55,487 nt of DNA from an uncultured beta proteobacterium (GTDB taxonomy: Bacteria > Pseudomonadota > Gammaproteobacteria > Burkholderiales > Burkholderiaceae_B). The notes beneath the pieces were generated by a model. It was given only the letters and a program-made list of their open reading frames with translations. It did no database searches and was not told where the DNA came from. The stretch lies in NCBI GenBank assembly GCA_903932425.1, contig CAIZGG010000486.1, positions 1 to 55,487 on the forward strand. Direction: 5' to 3'. Positions 1 to 8,954 of this stretch are shown here, one piece after another. Position numbers and translations under genes: made by a program. The first letter of the stretch is position 1. Each line of letters starts with the position of its first letter.

Positions 1-1
1 G

Positions 2-730
2 GGTGGCAAGTCGCCTAACATTGTCTTTGCTGATTGTGATTTAGATAAAGCAGCTGCAGGTGTGATCTCTGGGATTTTTGCTGCCACCGGCCAAACCTGT
101 ATTGCGGGCTCGCGCCTGTTGGTGCAAAACTCGGTTCGTGAAGAGTTCACAAAAAAGGTCGCAGCGCTTGGGGCGTCGGCGCGCAAGGGCAATCCGATGT
201 TGCCTGATACAAATATTGGCCCAGTGACAACGCCCGGTCAGTATAAAAAAATTCTAGACTATATCGATATCGCAAAAGCAGAGGGTGCGCGGTGTATCTT
301 GGGTGGAGGCCCAGCTACAGGTGGCGATTTGCCTGGCGGGCAATTTGTTGAGCCGACCATTTTTGTAGATGTTGATCCCCAAATGCGTATCGCGCGTGAA
401 GAAGTGTTTGGCCCCGTTCTGTCAATTATGGGCTTTGAGGATGAGGCGCATGCCATTCAAATGGCCAACGATACGATCTATGGCTTGGCTGCAGGGATCT
501 GGACGAGTGATATTGGTCGCGCCATGAGGATGTCGTCGGCTCTCAAAGCGGGCACGGTGTGGGTCAATACATACCGTGCGGTCAGCTACATGATGCCCTT
601 TGGCGGCATGAAGCATTCGGGTCTTGGACGTGAGAGTGGTTTGGCTTCGATTCAGCAGTATCTCGAAACCAAGAGCGTCTGGATTTCGTACGCTGAGGGT
701 GCGCCTGCGAATCCATTTATTTTGCGTTGA
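2..730 (+). CDS. NAD(P)+-dependent aldehyde dehydrogenase, 5'-truncated by window edge
   Basis: This is the C-terminal 242 residues of an aldehyde dehydrogenase, which oxidises an aldehyde to the acid with NAD(P)+. The reading frame is open to the window start and begins with the conserved GGKSPNIVFAD segment, so roughly the first half, including most of the cofactor domain, lies outside. The catalytic cysteine sits in GQTCIAGSR; further down are EEVFGPVLS and the C-terminal PFGGMKHSGLGRESG block. The GTG at position 62 is internal and not the start. An alcohol dehydrogenase gene follows after 135 bp on the same strand, so the pair could act in sequence on one alcohol or aldehyde. The substrate cannot be read from the sequence. 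Confidence 0.95.
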   Translation, partial: GGKSPNIVFADCDLDKAAAGVISGIFAATGQTCIAGSRLLVQNSVREEFTKKVAALGASARKGNPMLPDTNIGPVTTPGQYKKILDYIDIAKAEGARCILGGGPATGGDLPGGQFVEPTIFVDVDPQMRIAREEVFGPVLSIMGFEDEAHAIQMANDTIYGLAAGIWTSDIGRAMRMSSALKAGTVWVNTYRAVSYMMPFGGMKHSGLGRESGLASIQQYLETKSVWISYAEGAPANPFILR

Positions 731-865
731 CCGCCTCTAAGCGATGAGAGGATCAGCGCCTGGTGGTTTTAGGCAGTCAAAGTTGCCACATGATTTAGCA
801 ATAGTAAAAAATAGTGCAGTCAAAAGTTAACAGAGACAATTCAAATATTAAAAAAGGGGTCCAAG

Positions 866-1915
866 ATGAAAGGTATCGTTTTTGTTGGTGATCGAAAAAT
901 TGAAATGCGCGACTTTGCAGACCCAACGCCGGGCCCCAACGAAGTCGTACTTGAGATCAAAGCCTCGGGGATGTGCGGCAGTGATTTAAAGTTTTATCGC
1001 GCGGCGCCAGGTGAGGCCATGAAGGCCCTAGGCTTTGCTAATGCAGAGCCTGTGATTGCAGGGCACGAACCCTGCGGCGTCGTGGTGGCCGTTGGCTCGA
1101 ACGTCAGCCCTAAGCAGGCCTATATTGGTCAACGCGCAATGTGTCATCACTATCGCGGTTGTGGCGCATGTCCACACTGCTCGACAGGTTGGATGCAACT
1201 GTGTGTTGAAGGCGTAGCTGAAGTCTACGGCGCCACCGGTAACGGTGCACACGCTAAATACATGAAATGCCCGGCCAGCACGATTGTTGAATTGCCCGCT
1301 GAACTGTCTTTTGAAACGGGCGCAGCGATTGCCTGCGGCACTGGTACAGCCTGGGGGGCCTTAAAAAGGTTAGAGCTCGCCGGTGACGAAACGATCGCTA
1401 TTTTTGGGCAGGGCCCAGTAGGCTTGTCGGCGACTCAGCTTGCGGCGGCGATGGGCGCCCGCGTGATCGCTTTAGACGTGAGCGAAGAGCGCCTGGCGCG
1501 TGCCAAAGCGTTTGGGGCAAGCGAGGTTATTAATCCCTCAAACACGGATGTTGTCGCCGCCATTCGTCAGTTGACGCGTGGTTTAGGAGCGCATGCTTCT
1601 TTGGATGCGTCTTCCTCGCCTGAAGCCCGAAAGCAAGCTGTTCAGTGTGTACGCACCTGGGGTAAGGCTTGCTTTGTGGGTGAGGGAGGTACCGTATCGC
1701 TCGATGTCAGCCCCGACATGCTTCGTCGCCAGGTGACGTTGATTGGCTCTTGGACCTTTTCAACCAACGGTCAAGCAGATTGCGCGCGTTTTATTGCCGA
1801 TCGCAAGATTGACGTCGATAGTTTGTTCACAGACAGATGGACGCTTGCGGATGCCGAAAAAGCTTACCAGCTGTTTGACAAGCAGACGACGGGTAAAGGC
1901 GTGTTCTTGATGTAA
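866..1915 (+). CDS. Zinc-binding alcohol dehydrogenase (MDR superfamily)
   Basis: A 349-residue medium-chain dehydrogenase that would oxidise an alcohol or polyol to the carbonyl with NAD(P)+. The catalytic zinc site is visible as CGSD near residue 38 and GHE near residue 68. The structural zinc loop is the cysteine-rich stretch CGACPHC with a further C about eight residues on. The Rossmann motif is GQGPVGL near residue 180. An AGGGG-type ribosome-binding site lies directly before the ATG. It stands between an aldehyde dehydrogenase and a tartrate-dehydratase-like gene on the same strand, which suggests a hydroxy-acid or polyol catabolic set. The family is clear; the substrate is not. Confidence 0.92.
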   Translation: MKGIVFVGDRKIEMRDFADPTPGPNEVVLEIKASGMCGSDLKFYRAAPGEAMKALGFANAEPVIAGHEPCGVVVAVGSNVSPKQAYIGQRAMCHHYRGCGACPHCSTGWMQLCVEGVAEVYGATGNGAHAKYMKCPASTIVELPAELSFETGAAIACGTGTAWGALKRLELAGDETIAIFGQGPVGLSATQLAAAMGARVIALDVSEERLARAKAFGASEVINPSNTDVVAAIRQLTRGLGAHASLDASSSPEARKQAVQCVRTWGKACFVGEGGTVSLDVSPDMLRRQVTLIGSWTFSTNGQADCARFIADRKIDVDSLFTDRWTLADAEKAYQLFDKQTTGKGVFLM

Positions 1916-2068
1916 TTCAGGCGCGCCTTACGCCGCAGTGTGTGGCGCGAGGCGCGACGCTGGTTGCCCAGACTGATTAATCGCTCGGTAGATATTCGTT
2001 TTGGCTGCGCGACGCGAGGGCCATCGGCTGCGAATTTAAAGTGCCAAACAGATGAACAAAGGTACGGT

Positions 2069-3229
2069 TTGAAGATCACAAGAATTCTTGAAAAAGCGGT
2101 CCCTTTAAAAAGTAACGTTTCAAACGCAGTTATTAATTTTTCGACTCATACAGTGTCGTTGGTTGCACTGGTGACAGATCAGATTCGTAACGGCAAACCA
2201 GTCGTGGGTTTATCGTTTAATTCGATCGGACGCTACGCACAAAGTGGCATCATCGCGCAGCGTATGGCGCCCAGACTGTTAGCTGCCAAGCCCGAGACCT
2301 TGTTGCAAGATAATGGGCAAATCAGTGCTGAAAAAGTTTTAGCCTGTGCCATGCAAAATGAGAAGCCGGGCGGTCATGGTGACCGTGCGCACGCCGCCAG
2401 TGCGCTAGAGTTAGCCGTGTGGGATTTGAATGCCAAGCTGAATGATGAGCCCGTCAGCGTGTTGATTGCGCGCCACTTTGGTTATAAAAATTACTCGCCG
2501 AAGGTTTCTGTGTACGCTGCAGGCGGCTACTACTATCCTGGCGAACAGGCTGGGCGACTCGAAAGCGAATTAAGCGGCTATCGTGACCTAGGCTTTGATC
2601 GCTTTAAGATGAAGATTGGTGGGGCCGCGCTTGCTGAGGATATGCAACGCATTGAACGAGCCTTGACGATTGCGGGGGCAGGTAAAAATCTTGCCGTCGA
2701 CGCCAATGGCCGCTTTAGCTTAGAGCAAGCAATTGCCTATGGTGACGCGATGCAAGGCTACAACCTGCTGTGGTACGAAGAGGCGGGTGATCCGCTGGAT
2801 TTCGAACTGAACGCTGCGTTGGCCAAAGAATATAACGGTGCGCTTGCAACGGGCGAAAATCTTTTCTCGCGGCAAGACGTTAAAAATCTCGCCTTGTTTG
2901 GCGGTGCCCGGAAAAATTTGGATATCTTTCAAATGGATCCTGGCCTGTGCTACGGCGTGACCGAGTACGCCAAAATGGTGGGCGAGCTAGAAAGCCGCGG
3001 TTTTGACAGAAGCTTCTGTTACCCCCATAGCGGTCAATTGCTTGGCTTGCATGTAGTGGCTGGTCTGGGGCTGGGCGGGTGCGAGGTGTATCCAGGCATC
3101 TTTCAGCCAATGGGCGGTTTTGGTGATGCCACTGTCATTGAGCAAGGCATCGTGAAAATCTCAGAGGCAGCTGGCTTTGGTTTTGAAGAGAAGTCTAATC
3201 TGATGGCAGAGTTTGCAACGCTGGCTTAA
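2069..3229 (+). CDS. tarD: D(-)-tartrate dehydratase-like enolase superfamily enzyme
   Basis: This is predicted to dehydrate D-tartrate to oxaloacetate by the mandelate-racemase-type mechanism of the enolase superfamily. I place the start at a TTG preceded by AAAGG, giving 386 residues; the longer frame from 1940 has no family-like N-terminus. Segments NEKPGGHG, YAAGGYYYPG, DANGRF, WYEEAGDPL and TGENLFS closely match what I recall of Bradyrhizobium TarD. The expected catalytic set is in place with a constant offset of two from that enzyme: base K182 (KMK), metal ligands D211, E237 and E263, and H320 in the PHSGQ motif. The residues after this His differ from the PHGGH I recall, so a related acid sugar is possible. 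Confidence 0.82.
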   Translation: MKITRILEKAVPLKSNVSNAVINFSTHTVSLVALVTDQIRNGKPVVGLSFNSIGRYAQSGIIAQRMAPRLLAAKPETLLQDNGQISAEKVLACAMQNEKPGGHGDRAHAASALELAVWDLNAKLNDEPVSVLIARHFGYKNYSPKVSVYAAGGYYYPGEQAGRLESELSGYRDLGFDRFKMKIGGAALAEDMQRIERALTIAGAGKNLAVDANGRFSLEQAIAYGDAMQGYNLLWYEEAGDPLDFELNAALAKEYNGALATGENLFSRQDVKNLALFGGARKNLDIFQMDPGLCYGVTEYAKMVGELESRGFDRSFCYPHSGQLLGLHVVAGLGLGGCEVYPGIFQPMGGFGDATVIEQGIVKISEAAGFGFEEKSNLMAEFATLA

Positions 3230-3273
3230 CATAGCTAAATACTTGCACAGCTTAACCTCAACCCGACTGATTG

Positions 3274-4569
3274 ATGATGAATCCCGCGCAACAGCTTAAA
3301 CAACACGTTCTCTCTTTGCATGCCCAAGCAACAACACTTTTTGATGATTTGCGTGCCGGTAGTGTTGATGCCACTCATCGCGGTGTGACCCGCGATACTT
3401 ACGGGCGGGGCGAGCAGTTTGGTCATCAGCTGGTTGAGCAGTACGCTCTCAAACTTGGCTTAGAAATCAAGCACGATCATATGCGTAACACGTATATGGT
3501 TTGGCCTGGGCTCGATCGCGAGGCCCCAGCGATCGTGATCGGGTCGCATCTTGATTCGGTGCTCGGTGGCGGCAACTATGATGGTGCGGCCGGTGTCATG
3601 GCGGGTTTGATTGCCGTGCAGGCAATGCAGCAGGCGGGTCTTAAGCTGAACTGCGATGTCGTGGTGATGGGAATCCGTGCCGAAGAAAGTATCTGGTTTC
3701 AGGTTTCGTACGTGGGCAGCCGAGGCGCGTTGGGCACTTTGCCTGCTAGCGCGCTACAGCTGCGCCGCATCGATACCGGTTTGACGCTTGAGCAACATCT
3801 TCGTGAGGCGGGTGGTGATCCCGACGCCGTTGCCACGGGCGTTGCGTACCTTAACAAGACCAATGTCAAAGCCTTTTTAGAATTGCATATTGAACAGGCA
3901 CCTAGCTTGGCCTTAACCGGTTATGCCTTGGCGATCGGAACAGGTGTGCCTGGTCATTTCAGGTTTCCGCGTGTCAAAATCACGGGTGAATATGGTCATG
4001 TTGGGCTCGGTCGACGCTTTCGACACGATGCAGCGCTTGCCGCTGCAGACTTATCGGTTGCGTTTGATGCGTTATGGCAGCAGTGGGAAAGTAGCGGGCG
4101 CTTGATGGCCTGTACCTTTGGTGAGTTTCATACTAATCCCGCGCGCCACGGCATGACAATCGTGCCCGGCGAGTTTCAATTTAGTTTGGATGTCAGAGCG
4201 TACGACGATGCTGATGTGGCAGAGCTAGAACAGTCGCTCCTGACAATCGTTGCACAGATCGAAAAAAAGCGTGGCGTGAACTTTGATTTTGGCGTGCGCG
4301 CCTCGGCAAAAGTTGCCAAAGCAGACGCAACGATTACTCAGCAATTGCGAGATTGTGCAACGCATCTAGGTATGGACGCTTGCGATTTGCCCAGCCCCGC
4401 CTCGCACGATTCTGCGGCCTTTTGTGCGGCCGGGGTTCCTTTTGGCTTTATTTTTATTCGCAACCCCAACGGCAGTCACCACCCCGACGAAGAAATGTCG
4501 ATTGATGATTTTTTGCAAGGGACTGCGGTGATGGCTCAATGGCTCGCGACTCAGGCGGACAAGCTCTGA
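3274..4569 (+). CDS. M20-family N-carbamoyl/ureido amidohydrolase (Zn-dependent, hydantoinase/carbamoylase type)
   Basis: A 431-residue cytosolic binuclear-zinc amidase of the allantoate amidohydrolase, beta-ureidopropionase and L-carbamoylase group, which releases ammonia and CO2 from N-carbamoyl compounds. Metal ligands are visible in GSHLDS (H92), GGNYDGAAGV (D103), RAEES (E137/E138), LELHIEQ and the terminal SHHPDEEM. The start is ambiguous (TTG 3271, ATG 3274, ATG 3277) and no strong ribosome-binding site helps. The usual SEEGSRF block is replaced by RAEESIWF, marking a divergent subgroup. It lies 44 bp after the tartrate-dehydratase-like gene. A hydantoinase and racemase lie 6 kb away, so it could supply the decarbamoylating step for them. 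Confidence 0.85.
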   Translation: MMNPAQQLKQHVLSLHAQATTLFDDLRAGSVDATHRGVTRDTYGRGEQFGHQLVEQYALKLGLEIKHDHMRNTYMVWPGLDREAPAIVIGSHLDSVLGGGNYDGAAGVMAGLIAVQAMQQAGLKLNCDVVVMGIRAEESIWFQVSYVGSRGALGTLPASALQLRRIDTGLTLEQHLREAGGDPDAVATGVAYLNKTNVKAFLELHIEQAPSLALTGYALAIGTGVPGHFRFPRVKITGEYGHVGLGRRFRHDAALAAADLSVAFDALWQQWESSGRLMACTFGEFHTNPARHGMTIVPGEFQFSLDVRAYDDADVAELEQSLLTIVAQIEKKRGVNFDFGVRASAKVAKADATITQQLRDCATHLGMDACDLPSPASHDSAAFCAAGVPFGFIFIRNPNGSHHPDEEMSIDDFLQGTAVMAQWLATQADKL

Positions 4570-4632
4570 GCTGTTTCAAGACCTGAACGCCATGATTCGG
4601 TACGTACGCACTTCAGTTGGATCGTGTCGCGT

Positions 4633-4648
4633 GCAGGTTGTAACCTGC
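4633..4648. other. Short inverted repeat between convergent genes
   Basis: GCAGGTT and AACCTGC are separated by two bases, and a further AACCTGCC follows. It sits in the 92-bp gap between the convergent M20 hydrolase and ABC permease genes. It may act as a weak terminator or be a chance palindrome; there is no T-run directly after it. Confidence 0.25.
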
Positions 4649-4661
4649 AACCTGCCTAAGG

Positions 4662-5429
4662 TTAATTTTTCAGTTTATAGCCAGTCTTAAATATCCAGGC
4701 GATGATTGCTACGCAGAGAGTTAAAAACCCCAGCGTCGTTGCAACGCTCAAACCTAAGCTGACATCGCCAACATCGTAAAAACTCCAGCGAAAGCCACTG
4801 ATCAGGTACACAACGGGGTTAAGCAAGGCGACGTTTTGCCAAAACGGTGGCAGCAACTCAAGCGAGTAAAAACTACCGCCTAAAAAAGTTAAGGGTGTGA
4901 TGATCAGCAAGGGGACAACTTGTAGCTTTTCAAAGCTATCGGCCCAGACACCAATAATAAAGCCCAGTAAGCTAAACGCGACTGAGGTAGCGATCAAAAA
5001 AAACAGCATCCAAAACGGATGGGCGATCTGTAACGGTACAAAAAGCGTGGCAGTCGCCAAAATAATCAAACCAAGGAAAATAGATTTGACGCTTGCTGCA
5101 CCCACATAGCTTAAAACGATTTCAAAGTGCGAGATCGGAGCAGAAAGTAATTCGTAGATCGTGCCAGTAAATTTTGGAAAATAAATTCCGAAAGAGGCAT
5201 TTGAAATGCTCTGCGTGAGCAACGACAGCATGATCAAACCCGGCACAATGAACGCGCCATAGCTCACCCCGTCGATATCGGTCATGCGCGAGCCGATGGC
5301 TGCTCCGAATACGATGAAATACAGCGATGTTGAGATAACAGGTGCAATCACGCTTTGCATTAAGGTGCGCAGCGTTCTGGACATCTCAAAGTTGAAGATG
5401 GCTCTGATCGCGTGGATGTTCAAACGCAT
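4662..5429 (-). CDS. ABC-2 type transporter permease (YadH-like)
   Basis: A 255-residue inner-membrane permease with about six hydrophobic segments, of the ABC-2 type that exports drugs, polysaccharides or other compounds. Recognisable stretches are the N-terminal amphipathic part followed by [20 protein letters not shown], the [15 protein letters not shown] segment and the late [18 protein letters not shown] region, characteristic of the YadH/NodJ group. It starts with ATG 60 bp after the ATPase gene, with which it must form the transporter. The exported compound is unknown. Confidence 0.9.
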   Translation of the reverse strand: MRLNIHAIRAIFNFEMSRTLRTLMQSVIAPVISTSLYFIVFGAAIGSRMTDIDGVSYGAFIVPGLIMLSLLTQSISNASFGIYFPKFTGTIYELLSAPISHFEIVLSYVGAASVKSIFLGLIILATATLFVPLQIAHPFWMLFFLIATSVAFSLLGFIIGVWADSFEKLQVVPLLIITPLTFLGGSFYSLELLPPFWQNVALLNPVVYLISGFRWSFYDVGDVSLGLSVATTLGFLTLCVAIIAWIFKTGYKLKN

Positions 5430-5489
5430 ACTTGTTCATCCTTGGCGTCGCTTGATGAAAAACGTAACGGCTGCGACGCTTGATGGTGA

Positions 5490-6422
5490 TTATCGTGCAT
5501 CATTTGCACCAGTGTGGGTTGTGAGGCTCACGAAAATATCTTCCAAAGAACTTTCAGTCGTGTGTAAGTCTTTGAAATAGATCTTTGCTTGCCCAAGCCG
5601 TGTGAGTAACTCTGTAATGCCAATGTCGTGATTGGTGGCGTCGTAGGTGTAAATCAATTCGTGACCCTCTTTGGCCAAAGACAGGCCCGCATGGCTGAGC
5701 TCGGCCGGGATGGTGGTAAGTGGAGTCGTTAGTTGCAACACCAATTCTTTTTTACCTAACTTCTTCATCAATTGGCTGGTCTCTTCAACTAAAAGAATTT
5801 CGCCCTTGGTGATGATGCCGATACGATCAGCCATTTCTTCGGCTTCTTCGATGTAGTGCGTCGTTAAGATGATCGTGACGCCAGTTTGCTTTAAGGCCTT
5901 GACCAGTTGCCACATGTCGCGTCGTAAACTGACGTCGACGCCGGCAGTCGGCTCGTCAAGAAACAAAACTTGAGGCTCATGGGAAAGCGCCTTGGCGATC
6001 ATGACTCGACGCTTCATGCCGCCCGATAAGCGAATAATCTTGCTGTCTTTTTTATCCCAAAGCGACAAGTCTTTCAGAATCTTTTCGATCAAAGCAGGGT
6101 TGGCGGGTTTGCCAAAGAGTCCACGGCTAAAACTTACTGTATTCCAGACTGTCTCAAACATATCAGTTGAGATCTCTTGTGGCACCAGCCCAACCCGTGC
6201 GCGGGCCTGTCGGTATTGTGCGATGTGGTCGAACCCGTCAATCGTTACGGTGCCTGTACTGGGCGTGACGATGCCACAGATCAAGCTGATTAAGGTCGTT
6301 TTGCCAGCGCCATTCGGGCCAAGTAAGGCAAAGATCTCGCCTTGCCTGACTTCAAGATTAATGTTTTTTAAAGCACTAAAGCCTGTGGCGTAAGTTTTTG
6401 AAACGTTCGATATTTTTATCAT
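5490..6422 (-). CDS. ABC transporter ATPase (YadG-like)
   Basis: A 310-residue nucleotide-binding subunit that energises the adjacent ABC-2 permease. Walker A is GPNGAGKTT, the signature is LSGGMKRR, Walker B is [12 protein letters not shown] and the switch His is in [11 protein letters not shown]. The C-terminal 80 residues form the extra domain usual in export ATPases. The ATG at 6422 is chosen because the family N-terminus ([11 protein letters not shown]) begins there, only two bases after the stop codon of the upstream deacylase gene. That suggests one transcript of deacylase, ATPase and permease. Confidence 0.93.
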   Translation of the reverse strand: MIKISNVSKTYATGFSALKNINLEVRQGEIFALLGPNGAGKTTLISLICGIVTPSTGTVTIDGFDHIAQYRQARARVGLVPQEISTDMFETVWNTVSFSRGLFGKPANPALIEKILKDLSLWDKKDSKIIRLSGGMKRRVMIAKALSHEPQVLFLDEPTAGVDVSLRRDMWQLVKALKQTGVTIILTTHYIEEAEEMADRIGIITKGEILLVEETSQLMKKLGKKELVLQLTTPLTTIPAELSHAGLSLAKEGHELIYTYDATNHDIGITELLTRLGQAKIYFKDLHTTESSLEDIFVSLTTHTGANDAR

Positions 6423-6424
6423 CT

Positions 6425-7447
6425 TTAGCGGCCCAGGCGCCCGCCTGCACGCGCCAGATAAAACCACTCTTGTCCGGGTTGCGACTTACTGTTTGGAAAC
6501 ACGATGAAGCAGTCTTGTTCAGCGCGTAGTTCGGTCCCGTCAGCGCGTATCCCAATTAAGCTGTTCTTTGCGATTGGATCGAAGCTTTTCCAGACGTTGG
6601 CAAACTGGTCATCTGTGTGAAAGCGATCAAAGACATCATAGAGCCCCAGCACTTCAAAGTCTGCTGCCGGTGCGACAGGTTCGCCCTTGATCAAGCCAAC
6701 ATGAATTAAGGTATTGATCACCGCCTGGTACGCAACCTCGCGCCCGCCAATGTCATCATGTTGTCCGCACTCAAGGGTAATCGCCCAGCCGCCCTGCGAG
6801 CGCATGTATTCGGTTGTGCCCACGCCATAGGCCGTGTCGGTATCCACTGAGGCGGCAGTGAAGCGCCCGGCCTGAACTTCGAGCGCACGCCGCTTGATGC
6901 CCTTGGCATAGGTATCAAGCCACCCATATACAAAACGATTGCAACCTAAGCGTTGAACCAAAGCCTCTTCAATACTGGCTTGTGAGAACGGCTCGAGTGG
7001 TCCGGTGTTGTTGGCGGGGCCAAACAAGGCAAAGGCGCGATCACCGCTTTGAAAGGAGTGCAGGTCTAGTAAGCCATCGTGCTCGGCTAATAAGGGGCAC
7101 AACCAGTTGGCCAAATGATCTTCAAACTGCTCAGGGGCATCAGTAGGCGCCAAACGCCGATTCAAATTACGATCGCCGGCACGACGTTGTAGGCGATAGG
7201 CCTTTGGGTTTGTGACCGGCACTAAGGTTAGGAACCCACACAGCAGCTTAATTGCACCCGTTTCAATTTCGTGCGCCAGACGCTTAAGCGCAAACGTTCC
7301 GCAGGTTTCGTTGCCGTGCACGGCTGCCGTCACGATTAATCGCGGGCCTGGCAACGGAGATCTAAACCTGACCGTATGAAAGGGCAGCTCATCTTGCAAC
7401 GGAATTTGTTCGGGTAATGAGGTGAGCGCTTTAGAAGGTAGGGACAT
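6425..7447 (-). CDS. Succinylglutamate desuccinylase/aspartoacylase family zinc deacylase
   Basis: A 340-residue member of the AstE/AspA (M14-like) family, zinc enzymes that cleave N-acyl amino acids. Zinc ligands are in [10 protein letters not shown] (His and Glu) and LLDLHS (His). NLNRRL carries the substrate-binding Asn/Arg pair and TLECGQHDD carries the catalytic Glu. The ATG at 7447 (MSLPSKAL) is taken as the start; the longer open frame upstream encodes no family sequence and would overlap the divergent gene. Its stop is next to the YadG-like ATPase start. The N-acyl substrate is not predictable; the ast pathway genes are absent here. Confidence 0.85.
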   Translation of the reverse strand: MSLPSKALTSLPEQIPLQDELPFHTVRFRSPLPGPRLIVTAAVHGNETCGTFALKRLAHEIETGAIKLLCGFLTLVPVTNPKAYRLQRRAGDRNLNRRLAPTDAPEQFEDHLANWLCPLLAEHDGLLDLHSFQSGDRAFALFGPANNTGPLEPFSQASIEEALVQRLGCNRFVYGWLDTYAKGIKRRALEVQAGRFTAASVDTDTAYGVGTTEYMRSQGGWAITLECGQHDDIGGREVAYQAVINTLIHVGLIKGEPVAPAADFEVLGLYDVFDRFHTDDQFANVWKSFDPIAKNSLIGIRADGTELRAEQDCFIVFPNSKSQPGQEWFYLARAGGRLGR

Positions 7448-7524
7448 AATGGTTAACCTTTGAGTATGATGCAGTTTATCCCAACATTTTCGCCCACCCG
7501 TGCACGAACTTCTAGGCGCAGCAT

Positions 7525-8460
7525 ATGCCACTGTCTTATACCCAAAATCTTGAGGATTATCATCTGGCGCTCGCTTTTGCTGGGCAAGAGCGTGGTTTTT
7601 ATATTGACGTGGGCGCCGGTCACCCCGTTGCGGACAATGTGTCGCTTTGGTTTTACGAGCGCGGCTGGAGCGGTATCGTGGCTGAGCCAATCCCTGAGTT
7701 AGCGGCGTTATACAAAAAAATTCGCCCGCGCGACGCCCTGTATCAAGGTTTGATCGGGCGCGAGGTGGGCGAGGTTGATTTTTTTCATGTCAACCGGTTG
7801 CATGGTTTTTCAACAACGATCGAGCTTCACGCAGACGTAGCTAAAGAGTTTGGCGCAGATTATCAGCGTCTGAAGTTACCTATGCTGACGCTGGCACAGC
7901 TGTGTGAGCAACATCAAGTTCAAAATATCGATTTTCTGAAAATTGATGTTGAAGGCGCCGAAAGCGACGTCTTGGCAGGCAACGACTTTAATCGTTATCG
8001 CCCCAAGGTGATTGTTGCTGAGGCCGTTACGCCAGGCAAGGGCGAACCCGCCTGGGATGCCTACGAGCCGTTGCTGCTAGCCAATGGTTATCGTTTTCGG
8101 CTGTTTGATACGTTGAATCGGTTTTATGTTGCCCAAGAATGCCCCGAGATTTTTGAACGTCTGCCGGCTGAGCGTGCACCTTGGGATGACGTCACCCATA
8201 TGTATGAGATCGGTCGAGCGCCCGAGCAGGCAAATCATCCTGACTTTGCGCTAGCGCAACAGTTGGGGCGGGGTTTTTGGGCGGCTTTGCCTCACTTGGA
8301 TCAAGAGGTCTTGCTTGATATTCTTGCGCGCGGCATGCGTGCGGGTAGCGGTTCTGCCTTTGATCAAGTCAATTCGCCCGAGATGCGGATCGCCTTGGGT
8401 CGGATTGCCTGCGGGTATGATGGCGGGCAGATTGTTGATGATAGTTTTACAAAACCATAA
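7525..8460 (+). CDS. FkbM family SAM-dependent methyltransferase
   Basis: A 311-residue protein whose first 200 residues form an FkbM-type methyltransferase domain. The SAM-binding motif is YIDVGAGHP near residue 28, followed by an acidic EPIPE loop and the family hallmark FLKIDVEGAE near residue 135. Such enzymes methylate hydroxyls of sugars, lipids or natural products. The last 100 residues are not recognised. It is divergent from the deacylase gene with 77 bp between starts, and a small ABM gene follows 12 bp after its stop, so the two are probably cotranscribed. Confidence 0.85.
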   Translation: MPLSYTQNLEDYHLALAFAGQERGFYIDVGAGHPVADNVSLWFYERGWSGIVAEPIPELAALYKKIRPRDALYQGLIGREVGEVDFFHVNRLHGFSTTIELHADVAKEFGADYQRLKLPMLTLAQLCEQHQVQNIDFLKIDVEGAESDVLAGNDFNRYRPKVIVAEAVTPGKGEPAWDAYEPLLLANGYRFRLFDTLNRFYVAQECPEIFERLPAERAPWDDVTHMYEIGRAPEQANHPDFALAQQLGRGFWAALPHLDQEVLLDILARGMRAGSGSAFDQVNSPEMRIALGRIACGYDGGQIVDDSFTKP

Positions 8461-8472
8461 AGGAGCCACACC

Positions 8473-8781
8473 ATGATTCATGTTTTAGCCGTCATTACCG
8501 CCAAGCCTGGCATGCGCGATACGATTTTGACGCACTTTCGTGCGAATGTACCAGCCGTTAAAGCCGAGCAGGGCTGTATCGAATACGGCGCCGCGATTGA
8601 TGCTGAAAACGCACCCGCGATTCAAACCCCCTGGGGCCCCGATACGTTTGTTGTGATTGAAAAATGGGAAAGCATGGACGCCCTGAAGGCCCACTCCGTC
8701 GCGCCCCACATGGCGGCTTACGCAGCGAAGACCAAAGAGTTTATTGCTAGCCGCGTGATTCATTTGTTGTCACCGACCTGA
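8473..8781 (+). CDS. Antibiotic biosynthesis monooxygenase (ABM) domain protein
   Basis: A 102-residue single-domain protein of the YgiN/ABM dimeric alpha-beta barrel fold. The pattern of an N-terminal beta strand (MIHVLAVITAKPG), EQGCIEYG, then FVVIEKWESMDALKAH and a C-terminal strand is typical of quinol monooxygenases and related small enzymes. A good GGAG site precedes the ATG. It lies 12 bp behind the FkbM methyltransferase. The true reaction, if any, is unknown. Confidence 0.85.
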   Translation: MIHVLAVITAKPGMRDTILTHFRANVPAVKAEQGCIEYGAAIDAENAPAIQTPWGPDTFVVIEKWESMDALKAHSVAPHMAAYAAKTKEFIASRVIHLLSPT

Positions 8782-8850
8782 TCGCAGGGGCGTGACTTCA
8801 GTAGTAGGAACAGAAATTGCAATATTGGTTTGATAGGTTGCTCTAAATTA

Positions 8851-8890
8851 AAAAAGCCAAGATTCGGTCAAAAGAATCTTGGCTTTTTTT
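8851..8890. terminator. Rho-independent terminator, probably bidirectional
   Basis: A perfect 15-bp stem (AAAAAGCCAAGATTC paired with GAATCTTGGCTTTTT) with an 8-base loop, followed by more T on the plus strand and preceded by an A-run that gives a T-run on the minus strand. It lies between the convergent ABM and MFS genes and would end both transcripts. Confidence 0.93.
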
Positions 8891-8954
8891 GAGGCCTTGC
8901 GCAGACACGCTGAGAACTTGAAAATACTCGTCAAGTCCTTTTCAAAAAATACTC

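Noticed and set aside
5992-6393. 133-residue open frame on the plus strand opposite the YadG-like ATPase
   Set aside because: Shadow of the ATPase coding sequence; Walker and signature motifs lie on the minus strand.
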